Part shown: positions 24,249 to 35,910 of the stretch, in pieces
How the letters are laid out: every line of letters begins with the position of its first letter
Numbering within the stretch: position 1 is the first letter of the stretch
Made by a program: the position numbers and the translations under genes
The notes under the pieces: generated by a model
Seen by the model: only the letters and a program-made list of their open reading frames with translations
Database searches by the model: none
What the model was told of the DNA's origin: nothing
From: Absidia repens
Taxonomy: Eukaryota; Mucoromycota; Mucoromycetes; Mucorales; Cunninghamellaceae
NCBI GenBank assembly: GCA_002105175.1
Contig: MCGE01000004.1
Span: 1,364,001 to 1,428,000 of the forward strand
Direction of reading: 5' to 3'
DNA: 64,000 nt

Positions 24249-24396
24249 AGAGAAAAATAAAATAGTACAGTAATATGATGTTTTATTTAGATCCGATATA
24301 TCATGGCCTAGTCATAATTTCAGATACTGTTGAGTATATAATAAATGGTTGATATAATGTACTAATAATGAGTAAAAGGTGTGTAAGTTTCATAAG

Positions 24397-26586
24397 CTAA
24401 TAATCCATATCTTGAGTCCAAGCTTCCTGTCCTGGTTGATATCTTGGTGCAGGTCGTTGGTAAGGAGTCGGAAAGTCGCTGTTTTTCGTGATGGGTAAAA
24501 CAACCCCCAATTCCCAATTACTATAAATGATGAAGGGGGAGGCGGAAGAGAAAATTATCGTCAACCAAAATGAATAACAAAAAACGTCAAAATTAAATAC
24601 CTTACCTGATGTTCATTTTAGGCCTTTTCGAATTTTTCGCCAAAGTCAGTTTTCCCCATGCGGATACTGTAGCATTGTGGCTCCTATTATGACAATAATC
24701 AATATTTAACCCACATGAATATTCATTTCTATTGATCCATTTCTTACCCGCAGTACACCCATCCTAAGACTTTGTCCTTGTCTTTATCCTCTGACGATGA
24801 CGATGATGATGACGATAATAATTTCTTCGCTGATGCTGTTTCATCCATTCCCTTGTCTAGTAAAGTGGCAATAATGTACTGTCACATAATATGCTATTAG
24901 CCATACAATCATTTCATTCAGACCAGCTTTCTCTTTCCGCAAACCTTTTACCTTGGAGTGCATCAGCGTGCCTGGGCGATAACTGATAGTGTCGCACATG
25001 ATTTCCTTTGGAAAAGTTGATTTTTGCCATGACTTCCTATTTAAGCATATTGTTCCAGCACCCTAGGCAAAAAAAAGGTTATCGACAAGTAACAATATAT
25101 ACGTATATGTATGTATATGTATATAACTTACCGGAGGACCCAAACGAGATGTCGTGACAGTGTTAAGGGATGGATAAAGGATGTCAATTGGAGGAAGAGG
25201 CTGATTAATGTTTCTTTTTGGGATATTTTGATTCGCATAAGGATGAGTCCCACAGAATGATGTGTACAGTTCTTGGAGATACGATTTTGTTAAAGCACCA
25301 AGTGACGACGTCTATAGAAAAAAATTATTTATTATTATTTTGTGTGTGTTTGTGGGTTTCTTTATTAAGTACCTGCATCTCGATTTTTGGTTTTTTTGAT
25401 GGATCATTAGCACCTATTTCATTGACGATATCAGCAAGACGAGTATGTCCATATTTTCGGTACTTGTCATCCCCTTCAAAAACGCCGGATACTGATGCTA
25501 CAATATGAGCTTTTGCCTTTGTAAAGTCGTACTTTTTCATTTCATTTTTCACTGATACAGGCACATGCATTTCATCCAGTAGATTACATATGTCTTTTGC
25601 AAATTGGGGTAAATCAGAGGCTGAGGAACCAGAAGAATCATAGCGTTGTGGGAAATCCTGAATGAAAACAACATTTTCCAAATCGTTATAGTCATAAGGT
25701 TCCTAGAAGGAAGTAGAAGAAAAATTTGTTAGAAAATATTTGATAGTGATGAAGTTTAATATTTTTACCAGGTTTGCAGAGCCAATAACTACACGTAAAG
25801 AATCTTGGTGAAATAAAAGCATTAACTTGATATGGAAGCAGCCAAATTTTTCATCTTTCAAAGGAGGGGTAATGAGTATTCTGTTGGGGCGAAGCTGTAC
25901 CCGACTAGGCTAAGAAATGATATAGTTCAAGTCAGTTTTATAAGAAAAAGCGTTATTCAAAAAGTGACTTACAGGTCGACCATGAGAGATGATACAAACA
26001 TTCACGTCTTCAGGGAAATGTTCGTCCAAAAAATCCTTAGTCCACACAAAGGCAGTGACAACAGCTTTCTTCAACTGTGTCTATAAAGATTATCTATTAG
26101 TTAGCTGATCCACCATAGTTTTGTTCTACTCATTATAGTTACCTTTTGAACAATATCTTCGAAACGAATAAAACTAGGCCCGACAAATCCACGTACATAT
26201 GTAAGCTTGATAACACCGTCCCAATGTTTCGTAAACGTTGTTGTTGTTGATGATATTTTTTTTTTCTTGACAGAATTCCAGCTTGATCGATCGTGTTCTT
26301 CAGGTGTTGGTTGCGCCCTTTTATTATCACTATAGTTTTGGTTGGTATTAGAGTCCGCCATTAATATATCTCTTGCTGTTAACTGATCCACTGTTTTCCC
26401 CAAAGAGAGTGCTAGAGCCAATTTCATGTCCTGTTGTTCTTGCTCATGACGATCTAGTTGTATTGATGACAGCTGCGGTTGCCAAGGCGATGAATCATGA
26501 TGATCGTTTTCATCTTGTTGTAGGGAAAGAGCTATAGCGTGAGAGAGATCGTCATCATTATCATCGTCAGAATTAATATTGTGCAT
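24397..26586 (-). CDS. TDP1: Tyrosyl-DNA phosphodiesterase 1 with N-terminal UIMs
   Basis: Repairs trapped topoisomerase I by cleaving the 3'-phosphotyrosyl bond in DNA. Nine exons: 26586-26143, 26080-25973, 25909-25769, 25702-25373, 25311-25132, 25062-24952, 24878-24748, 24683-24606 and 24520-24397, giving 548 residues in one frame. The first HKD motif is seen as CFHIKLMLLFHQDSLRVVIG (His-x-Lys, then SANL with Asn). The second is PGTLMHSK followed by GSHNATVSAWG. The middle parts NVVFIQDFPQRY, KAHIVASVSG and TSSLGALTKSYL fit the family. Residues 1-75 add two ubiquitin-interacting motifs, DDDLSHAIALSLQQDE and QDMKLALALSLGK, with the invariant Ala and Ser. It ends QEAWTQDMDY. Catalytic residues all appear present. 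Divergent from the TMEM135-like gene, 552 bp apart. Confidence 0.94.
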
Positions 26587-27138
26587 ATTGTCGTTTCGCT
26601 ATAAAAAAAAAATTTGAAAAGAGCGATTTTTTGAGAATCTAATAGGCCAAGTTAGATAATATTCAAATGCCGCAAATCAACGCATTGGAAGCATAACAGC
26701 ACCTGTGGCAAAAATGATTGACAAACCAAGTACCCCCCCCAGTAATAATCACAGATTATTGTGGATCAAGTATTTTATATTTCTGTCCAATTATGAATAG
26801 AAACTATTGAAGAAACGCTGTTTAAATTGCTTTTAAATTATTAGGTAGATATTGAACGAAACATTATGAGGTTGTTTTTTATTTATTTTTATTTAGACAT
26901 GTTGGATGATAAAGGGTAGAAAGAGAGCGTCGGCGCCAACTACTCAAACAAAATCACAAGCGTGGTGACTTCTTCCCCAACAAATGTCTTCATGAATTCT
27001 AAATACGGAACTCCGATGAATTCTGTGCAGTGAAGTCTTGTCGTTTTAATTTTTTTTATTTTTTTCATTTTCTTCCTTTCTTTTTACCATTCGATCCTCA
27101 CCTTATTCATCTTTTGATCCCTATTTGCTGTATCAAAA
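26587..27138. promoter_or_regulatory. Divergent promoter region of TDP1 and TMEM135-like genes
   Basis: 552 bp between two start codons pointing apart. It contains CCCCCCC near 26,733, the element GCGCCAACT near 26,933, and a T-rich leader at 27,045-27,080 before the plus-strand gene. No defined binding site can be claimed. Confidence 0.45.
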
Positions 27139-28933
27139 ATGAATACTCCTTCTCCACCGCCTCGAGTATCCTCTTACCAAAGATTGAAAGAAAAACTTGT
27201 TAGACATCCCTCAGAACGTTTAGAACCCAAAGACTGGCCTCGACCTAAAAATTTGAAAGAATTGATAAATCATGCAGTTAAAGGCGGCGCAAGTAAGAAT
27301 ACAGCATACAAAAACGACAGCAACAACAAATTTGGCATTGATGATTTTGTATGATTTTTTTAGGGGCATTTGTGTTAGCCTATGGTGTTCGCGCTGGAGT
27401 CAATTTCTGTCTTTATCTTTTAAAGGTGATGCGGAAAAGGTAAGCACAGTTTACCATTTTGGTTATTATTACACATTGTTGATTGATCATACTATATATA
27501 TGGTAGGGCACCTTTATCAAACATACTTGCAGCGTCATTCCAAAACCTTGACTCAATTCGATTTGGTGCTATGTTTGGGTCATTCGCTTTATTATGGAAG
27601 TTTGTCAACAATGGCATGCGTCTTTATCGGGGAAAAGATGATCGATTGAATGGTCTTGTTGGCGGAGCTGTAGCTGGTCTTGGTATCTTGTTTGAAAAAA
27701 AGGAAAGACGGGTGGATATCGCCCAACAACTATTGGTCAGGTACGAAAAGTCAGTAGGAATTATCAAGAAATAAGCTAAAAAAAATCTGCTATATAAATA
27801 ATAGGGCTCTTCAAGCCATCTATAATGCTGGGAAGGCTCGTGATATATTTTATTTTAGAAATGGTGATGCTTGGCTCTTTGGATTGACCTGTGCTCAAGT
27901 ATTGTATAGTTACACTGTAGGTAGATCATACTTAAAAACTCCGACAATTGGTTGCTCATTCATCTTTTTTTAGATGCAACCAGCTACTTTGCCTCCCGAC
28001 TTTTATTCATTCATGTTGAAAGCCGCTCGATGTCCTGAATCTGGATTGAAATTAAATGCAAAGAATGTGCGAGGACTACCCATTACAACTGATGAAATTC
28101 TTGCTGGGGTTCAAAAACTAAGACCAACTCCTAGGGCTTTGGCTGTTGCTTCAACTATTCCTTTATATCCTACAGCTACTCCTTGGTAAAAAAGAAAAAG
28201 AAAAAGAAAAAACAGAGCAGCTAATGATGATTTTTTTAACATAGTGAAACCCTTCATCCTTGGAAGGATAGCTGTAATGCGGTAGCTGTTGAACGATTCA
28301 CAAAAGTATTTAAAAGTATGATGCCGGTCTATGGTACCCTTCACTTCGTCCCCATGATCCTCTTGCGAAGAAAACATTTGCAAAAAGAGTAAGTTGGCAA
28401 AGTATGAAATAATTATTTGCATTATAACAACTATTAATGTTTTTTTCACTCTAGTCCTGCTAAAATGATCTCAAGAACCACGTGGGCAACTCTGAAATCC
28501 GGTGCATTTTTGGCCACTTTTGTCACACTTTATCAATATCAAGTATGTATGCATCGAAACTTACTTGATGCTGGATGGATTAAATTCAATCACAAGTATT
28601 TGTATTATCTTTTTGGCTTTACCTGCTCCTATTCTGCCATCTTTCTGGAAGACAAGAAACGGCGGAGTGAATTGGCTTTGTATGTGTTACCCAAAGCTCT
28701 CCAAAGCTTCTATCAAATTCTTTATCAAAAGCACATGATCATCAAAATCAAACATTTTGAAGTCCTGATGACTAGTTTTGCTATGGGTATTATTATGGTA
28801 ATCGAAAAAAAAATCTCAAAAATGAAAGAACAATCACTAATATATTTTATAATAGTCATTTTACCAAGAAGAAGCCGATGTGCTATCCTCTTTTGTCAGA
28901 AAGATTATGTATCAATTCGTACAGAAAAACTAG
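27139..28933 (+). CDS. TMEM135-like multi-span membrane protein
   Basis: Eight exons, 27139-27292, 27364-27439, 27507-27740, 27805-27916, 27974-28185, 28245-28388, 28455-28797 and 28856-28933, give 450 residues. TMEM135 relatives act at peroxisomes and mitochondria and in lipid handling in animals. The match here is LHPWKDSCNAVAVERFTKVF with the following PVYGTLHFVPMILLRRKHL and DPAKMI, a Cys-containing block typical of the family. Hydrophobic helices are seen near AFVLAYGVRAGVNFCLYLL, SIRFGAMFGSFALLWKFV, LVGGAVAGLGILFE, GAFLATFVTLYQY and YLFGFTCSYSAIFLE. The fourth donor is GTAGGT at 27917, which is needed for frame. Function in this fungus is inferred only from family. Confidence 0.85.
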
Positions 28934-29051
28934 ATTAACTTTGAATACCACTATCATACCTCTTCCCTGCGTGGATTATTTATATGAATCTGTATTTTTC
29001 TTTTTTTTCTATATTAGTTTGCCTTTTCAATAAAAAGGACTTATATTCCCA

Positions 29052-29088
<37 letters not shown>

Positions 29089-29236
29089 CTCTCTCCCAAC
29101 GCATATATGGATTTCAAATACCGCTTATTAATCGCCATAATGGCTCAAATTTCTTTGTTTCTTCCCTTCTTGTCACTTTTTTTTTTCTTTCTTTTTTTTC
29201 TTTATACCGTTTTATTTATTTATTGTCAGTCACAAT
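28934..29236. other. Short spacer with poly(T) tract
   Basis: 303 bp between two plus-strand genes. AATAAA at about 29,030 probably ends the TMEM135-like transcript. A T tract of about 27 bases lies near 29,056-29,082, and a pyrimidine-rich leader precedes the next ATG. Confidence 0.55.
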
Positions 29237-31229
29237 ATGGTCAAATTTATCAATGCCTTCAGTCGCTCACAACACAAAAAAGACGATAAAGGACGGAGTC
29301 ATCAATTTGCAAAACGACTTGCGGCTGCCACTCGTAGTGACCAGGCCCCGGGACCGACCTTATCACCCTCTGAACTCTCGCCTTTGGAATCAACTGTCTA
29401 TAAAACTTGGTGGGAGGAACTTGATCCTTTTAATTTGGGTACAGTGTTGGATGAGGCTCTGCATCCTTTTTTATATGAGAGCGGTTTAGATCAAGAAATA
29501 CTTGGGCAGGTAAAATGGTTAAAGAATCCCGGCGAAAACTTGAACCCACTCAATATACTTACAGCCTCTTTGTTTAAACTAGATTGTTGACTTTTATAGT
29601 GGTGATACTCGTTATATGGAGGAACAATTTTACGGTATACTTCGACTTATAGCTCATGGACAAAGTGGACGAAAAATCAATCGTGACCTTGTAGCTTTGG
29701 GTGGTAAGTCTTCACATTGACTACGTCTTGATTTTATTTAGTATACTGATTCGACCTTTGCATATCAACTATGTATGTATTGCTTAGCCCCTCTTGCCCA
29801 TTTCAACAACAATGCTATCGACTATTGGCGTCGCCAAGACGATAACTCCAACAGTTCCAACCAAAGCACCGTACCTCTACCAGATGCCAAGGGCCATTCA
29901 CGGAATACTTGGTGGGGTCAATCGCTTCCCTCCGAAAATGACAACACTGGTATCACTACTTTGATTACGGCTTCTAGTCAACGACAACAACCATCGTCCT
30001 TGGCATTCCCAACAACTAATAGTCATCGCCATTCTTACGCCGGCTCTACCCTATCAACTCCAGCTTTTGTGTCACTAACTCAGCCTCCTCCACCTTTGCC
30101 AACTGCGAATGCTTCTGAAACTCATCGCCAAGCACCCTCCTGGACAGCAATGTCTCTTGGCAACAACATGGAACCGACATCACCTAACACTACTCTTATT
30201 CCACCTGCTCCAACTTTGAATCGACAAAATGATTTTAATTGGGCAGAACATGCTCTCTCTTTATCTTCAGGGACGGTGACACCCTTTCACCATCATCCTC
30301 AGCAACAGCAACAGCAACAACAAGGTAGTCCCGACAAGCTTTGCACGTCGCCTTTAACAACAACTGTGAATAGAAATATAGTTGGTCATTCAAGGTCACG
30401 GTCTGTCCCTTATGCATCACACGACTTGTCATCATCTACCGAATTTTCATTCGACACCGTCACATCAACGCAAGCAAAGCAAACCCATTCACGCCCAGTA
30501 TTATCCACAAGTCGGTCATCAATGGACACTACCACCTTTCATAGAATTTTGCACCAGCAACCTCAGCCATTAGACAATCACTGGACTGTTGATCAAGGCC
30601 AATCTTTACTGTTGACCCAGAAGTTTACGCCGCAAGTCAGCACATCAAAACCGACGAATCCATTTGAAGATGACGATGAACACAACTTCGGCAGTAGTGA
30701 CGGCGAAGACATCCACCAGAGCGTTGGAACTGGCGAAAAATTAGATCATCAATCAAAGCAACCTACGAATATGAAAAGCCCTTTTGACGACAATGATGAA
30801 GAAGACGAAAGTGAGGAGTTGATTGAAACAGAACCACCACTGACTAGCAACTTACCCGCAAAGGTGACACCAGCAAGGGCAGATCCTGGGAACTTGATCT
30901 TCTCCACACCATCGGCACCAATGACAGCGAATCAGTGTTTCAATAAAAACAACATTCTAGCACCGCCAACTCCAGCGCAATCCAGCAAACCAGCTTCTCT
31001 TCGGTACGGAAGAAACTATCCTTTGAAGCGAAGCGTTAGTCAACATAGTGGGATTCTTGGGCGCCATCAACGCTCGTTCATGTCGCAAGGAACTTTTTTA
31101 CTAGCAACATCTTCCACCTCGTCATCTGTACAATTCCCTGCTGCCCAACCCCGACCTCCTTCTCACACCGATGATAATACCACGCGATTGTTTAGACATC
31201 GATCCACCACCTCATCCTCCAGAAAGTAG
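29237..31229 (+). CDS. EH-domain-like adaptor with disordered tail
   Basis: Exons 29237-29509, 29583-29703 and 29788-31229 give 611 residues. Residues about 45-135 look like an Eps15-homology (EH) or EF-hand-pair module: LSPLESTVYKTWWEELDPFN, GTVLDEALHPFLYESGLDQE, ILGQIVDFYS, QFYGILRLIAHGQSGRKINR. EH domains bind NPF peptides in endocytic proteins. The remaining 470 residues are low complexity, rich in Ser, Thr, Pro and Gln, with an acidic part (NPFEDDDE, SPFDDNDEED) that itself carries an NPF. No PX, BAR or kinase domain follows, unlike SNX8/Mvp1 where an EH-like module precedes PX. An endocytic or actin role is inference. Calcium-ligand residues are not clearly conserved. Confidence 0.7.
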
Positions 31230-31627
31230 CATATATATCCCCCACCCCATTTTAGTCTAATTGTAGTATATATCGTTCCCTTTTATATCCTAAAAATACA
31301 TGATTATTCAATATCCGATACCTCTGACATTTGTTGTTTTTAGTACAGTATAGTTTAGCTTTGATCATTTTTTGCCTATTGTATTCAATAAATAAATCAA
31401 AAACAATTAAAACTTTAGTGTGACTCTATTTCAAGTGAAGTTATGTAGTATGTACATAGGCAGCGTGTGCAAGGGCCGGCTGATATGCCTCATGTAAATA
31501 ATATATTCAGAGCACTCCCATGGATTTTTTTTTCCCTAAACCACGGTATTGCGGGGTGTGAAATGGCGGTCACTGAACATTTTATTTTCTTTCGTTTCTT
31601 TTTCCTTCTCTTCTGTCTAGAAAAGAG
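31230..31627. other. Spacer with 3' and 5' flanks
   Basis: 398 bp. CAATAAATAAA near 31,388 is a likely poly(A) signal of the upstream gene. A pyrimidine-rich leader (TTTCTTTTTCCTTC) precedes the WD40 start. Confidence 0.5.
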
Positions 31628-33154
31628 ATGGTCAACGTATCTAGCCAAGCTGGTAGCTTCTTCCAAACGGATGCCGAAATCGAAAAAGAAAAAGTAAAAC
31701 AAGCCAAATGCAACTATACCCTTGGTGATGCTATCCGGCTCTCGACCAAAGCCCTGGCTCTAATGGTGGTGCAAGATGGAAAATATGCTTTTGTTGCTGA
31801 ATCTGGATCAGTGGCAAAGCGGATCAACATCGAGGTAAGGAGAGAATAATAATAATAATAATAATGCTTCCATACTCATTTTCTTTTTCGTTTTGATGAC
31901 ATGAATTTGAATGGATGAATTTTGGGGAATTACAGACAGGTAAAGTGACTAAACTATTCAAGGGACATTCAGGGCCTGTCACCTCCTTGGCGTTATCGCA
32001 TCAAGGGGCATATTTGTGGAGCGGATCATGGGATAAAACAGTCAAGAAGTGGGATGCGAAGGTACTACATATAATCAGTGGACAAGTCTATGGAAAAAAG
32101 TTACTAATTATACCATGATTATCTTTTTACTCATCAAGACAGGCGAATGCTTAGCCACCTTACAAGGTCATTCCGATTTTATCAAGTGTCTACTAGTGGT
32201 TGGGAATTATCTGTACAGTGGATCAGCAGATGCTCATATTAGGCAATGGGATCTGACGACGCTTGACTGCAAGGCTACAATGAAGCACCATACTCGCTCG
32301 GTAGAAACTCTGGCTGTGTCAAACAATGGTTTGTATTTGTATTCTGGGTCCTCTGACAGGTCCATTGTCCGCTGGAATCTGCAATCCCTGCAAGTTGACA
32401 AAACTTTGGTTGGCCATGACACCAATGTTACTTGTATTCATATCAGTGAGGATGATGAATTATGGTCAGGTAATAAGCACACATGAAATACAGATCTATC
32501 ATTTGACTCATAGTTTCCGTTCATAGGCTCGGCTGACAAGACGGTGAAGCGTTGGAATGTCGAGGTAAGAAATAAGATCTGCTGATTCATATAATCTTAC
32601 TGTTTTTTCGTTTTTTGGTTTTACAGACTGGTGTCGTAGATACTACATTAACACATGCAGACCGCGTCAAAGCATTGGTACTGTTGGGTCCCTACGTTAT
32701 TACAGGATCTAGCGATGACAATATATATGTGTGGGATATTGCAGTATGTGGTTACAAAAACAAATTTGAAAAAAAAAAAAAACGTACAATAAGTCCTAAC
32801 GAATTATTTAATTTTTCCATAGACTGGAAAATTAAAAAGCACCATTGAAGGACATTTTGATGAAGTAGGGTGCTTGGCTGCCTTTGGATCCACCGTTTAT
32901 AGTGCGTCTTTGGACAATTCACTTCGAAAGTGGTCAATCACAGGTACAGCAAGCTAAGAACAAATGATTCTAAGCGATGATCCATCTACTTACTATTTGA
33001 ATTTGTTTATTTGTATTTAGCATCTGCGCTCAAGGAATATGAAGCACTAACCGAAGAGCGAAGACGGAAAAAGGAACAGGAACAAGCTGCTAGCAATGGT
33101 CTCACTGAAGAAGAGGAACGGGAACTGAGGGAGCTCATGGAGGATGATGACTAG
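31628..33154 (+). CDS. WD40 repeat protein
   Basis: Seven exons, 31628-31834, 31936-32061, 32139-32469, 32527-32564, 32627-32743, 32823-32943 and 33021-33154, give 357 residues. About seven WD40 blades are visible, each ending in a W-D or W-N/S variant: YLWSGSWDKTVKKWD, YLYSGSADAHIRQWD, YLYSGSSDRSIVRWN, ELWSGSADKTVKRWN, YVITGSSDDNIYVWD and VYSASLDNSLRKWS, plus a first blade near AFVAESGSVAKRIN. Introns often fall just before the TG that opens a new blade. The C-terminus is a charged helix (TEERRRKKEQEQ, EEEERELRELMEDDD) that could be a coiled coil. The repeats make a propeller scaffold; no specific complex can be named. Confidence 0.88.
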
Positions 33155-35910
33155 TATATACTTATTTTAGTTGGTAGTATAGAATTATTATTTTTGGCGA
33201 TTTTAATAAAAGGAATGATGGTTATCATGATTGGACATATATCAATATGACGTTTGACTTTTGACAAACGATGGTGACTTTTACTTTTTGTCTTGGGAGT
33301 ATGATTTTTGTGTTGCTCGTTTATACGGAAGGATATCTCTGAGTCGTTTATACCAACCGTAAAATTAGTCACGAAGGTTTCAAGCGACTGGCGATCTTCC
33401 GTCCAATTTCATTGCAAGGAACTTCGATGATGTTGGAGCAGTTCTCGAAGAGGTTAAATAGGCATTACAAGCTAAGTAAGACGATGACCAGTAAATTAAT
33501 AAACACACTGATGCTTTATTGGACGTTTGATTAACTGGCTACCAGAGGATTTTTGATGTGCATGATATGTTGGAATGCCTTGAGGGACACCCACAGTTTA
33601 ATAAAATACAATTTGATCCATTTGTGACCGGCGTTTTAAAACAAGCGACTATGGCATGATTTATTTTTATTGAGTTAGTTGGCGTGCCCTAATGACAGCA
33701 GCTCGTAAATCATCGACACCACCGGCTAACATACATCCCTTGCAAATTCCTCTGCGAGCCACTATATATATATATATATATCTTTGTTCAAGTACAAGTC
33801 ATTATACTTCTGGTCAAGTCCGCTATCTCAACATCGTGTCAAACGCAAGCTCCCTGGCATGATACGAGTTTAGGATCATCAACAAAAAAAAAAGTAAGTC
33901 CTCCATAGCATTGGACCTTATTTTGTATTCACTGTAGTCTACAAATGCCAGTCCAACTTACACCCATTATGTCTTAAATCCGAGGTTTCTATTTCCATCA
34001 ATAACCGAATTCTTTATAGTGGGTAGATTTGGTGGTTTGTTTTAAATCTCCGGCAGTAAACGGATCAAATGGTTAAACATTAGCTACATTGTGGCGTTTC
34101 GGTGATGCGGCCATCCAGGGCGCTAACCTACGGTGTTCGGTGTGTCGTCGCCCCAAGGGAACTGACTCTTAACAAAATCACTCACAATCATTTGAAAAAG
34201 GACTTGTTACATTTTGTAGTTATAGAACAACCCATAATCATATGTAAAAGAACATGATTTAGTGTGTAGTTGAAATTATTATGGTAGCCTCCTTCTTTTT
34301 TTTTTTAATAAAGCCATTTTATTACCACTAGTACATATGCTTTTGCCTTTCTTTGATGTTGATTTTTCTTCTTTTGGAGGATGAATAATGGCACTCCGGA
34401 ACACTGTTTATGTTGACCAGTCAGCCAATTTTTATCTCACTGCGAAAATAATGCTCTGACCAAAAAGCGGAATTTCAATTGAAGTATTTTAAGGTCACGC
34501 TGTCTAACTTTTTCTTTTTCTTCCACATTCAAGTCCTCCGAGGGTCTGACGATCATGGAGTGGGATTTCTTTCGATATAGAGGGTTTTGAAAAAGGCACG
34601 ACAAAGGACATGGGGAAATCCTTTCATTTTGGACGTAGAATTTAGTCAACATGTTTCTGGTATGGAATTGTGACAGCAGGTGTGCTCAAGTGGTCTGGAA
34701 TGGAATGGCGGCTTGCTGGTGGAATCTACGATGCTAGGGAAAGCGATTATGATTTTGCAATGGTTAGCTTTCTATTTGCTAGTGTATATTCTAGATACGG
34801 ATGCGTCAACGACTTGCTGGTTTGGCTCAGTATGGCATATTTGGACTCCCATAGAAATAGCATAACCCCATAGATCATATATAACAGTGATAGTTTCATT
34901 AGTATGTAGAATAGCTATTATATTGAAATAAAATGTTATTGTTTTACCAGTTTATTTTTTCTATCGGCGCATTTCTATTACTTAAACTATTGCCATGAAG
35001 CCATCATTAGAATAGCTTGGTGTCAGCTATCATACTGTATATTTATATATCTATATCTTTATCTATATTTGAATAAAGCTTGTCTTGTATCTTCATTATC
35101 AATCACTTCTACGTTCAATTGCCTTGCCGAGGGATAAACATGTGTGTAGAAAAAAAAAAACTGGCTTATGGTGTTCCAAGAAAAATGTCGTGTATTAAGT
35201 AACGTCGCCCAATCCAGTACCTAACGGATACCTTTTGTATTCACTGTATGAATGAGTGTTTGAAGAAGAAGAAAAAAGACAGGGTATTTATTTGACAGCT
35301 TGGTAGGCGGCTCCTTCCTTACCTTTGTGGGTATTTTAAAGGTGTTTATAGAAAGAATAATATTGGGACTAGAGACCATTACACCTTTCCATACTTTGCT
35401 CGGCAGTCCCTATGACTGTCAATAGTTATAACCAGTCCTTTCAACTACGCATTTTTGAGTGTGCCGAAAAAAGAAATATAAGCGGTTAATAAGCTGTGCC
35501 CAGTTCTCCAAAAAATATAAGATACATCAAAGGCAGGGAATAGTTTTATTCGGAAAGGTTGGTATTCGGGGCTTTATATCTCATTGTGAGCGTGAAACGG
35601 CATTTCTCAAGATCCTTAAACTACAATACTACAGAGTCATTCACAATACCCACGCTGCATCATGGAAGTTTGTTTTTTTTATTTTTTTTATTGAAAAAGA
35701 CCAGGGAAAATGATAGCGAATGAAAACAATTGTGCAAAGAGTTAGACAGTACATATATGGGTTGAAGGGGTTTTTATTTATAATATACAGACAATTTCAT
35801 CATCTAAAGGAAAAGGATAGACAAATGATGGTAAAAAAAAAAAGGAGGAGGGGCGGCTGGGAAGGAAGGAACAAAGGAGATGGACAAAAAATCTATACTA
35901 CTGGACTAAA
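33155..35910. other. Gene-free spacer of 2.8 kb
   Basis: AATAAA near 33,207 probably ends the WD40 transcript. A TA run lies at 33,761-33,781. A copy of repeat family B is at 34.31-34.66 kb, followed by AATAAA-containing DNA at 34.92-35.08 kb. No exon recognised. Confidence 0.5.
34310..34660 (+). repeat. Dispersed repeat family B, copy 1
   Basis: Shares about 300 bp, in inverted orientation, with 58.96-59.29 kb. Matching blocks, read on the minus strand here, are AATCCCACTCCATGATC, CGCTTTTTGGTCAG, GAGATAAAAATTGG, CAACATAAACAGT and GAGTGCCATT. It also carries the CATGGGGAAATCCTTTCATT block that defines family A, so the two families share one end. Confidence 0.75.

Larger units (their letters stand above)
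20676..24396. other. Gene-free spacer of 3.7 kb
   Basis: No exon recognised. It carries a reverse and a forward copy of repeat family A (separately annotated), pyrimidine-rich and A-rich tracts, and a 46-base A run at 24,200. A segment at about 20,980-21,050 (GGGTGCCAAAGGGGTTG, TGAAATGTGGGGTTTG) resembles one at about 24,080-24,120 (GGGTGGCAGGGGGTTTC, TGAAGTGTGGGTTTTG). A degenerate tandem stretch (CATTCAGCATCA, CATTCAACGTCA) lies at about 22,230-22,300. Confidence 0.55.

Noticed and set aside
23863..24273. 136-residue open frame ending in poly-Lys
   Set aside because: The Lys run is the 46-base A tract and the rest lies across repeat DNA; no domain is visible.
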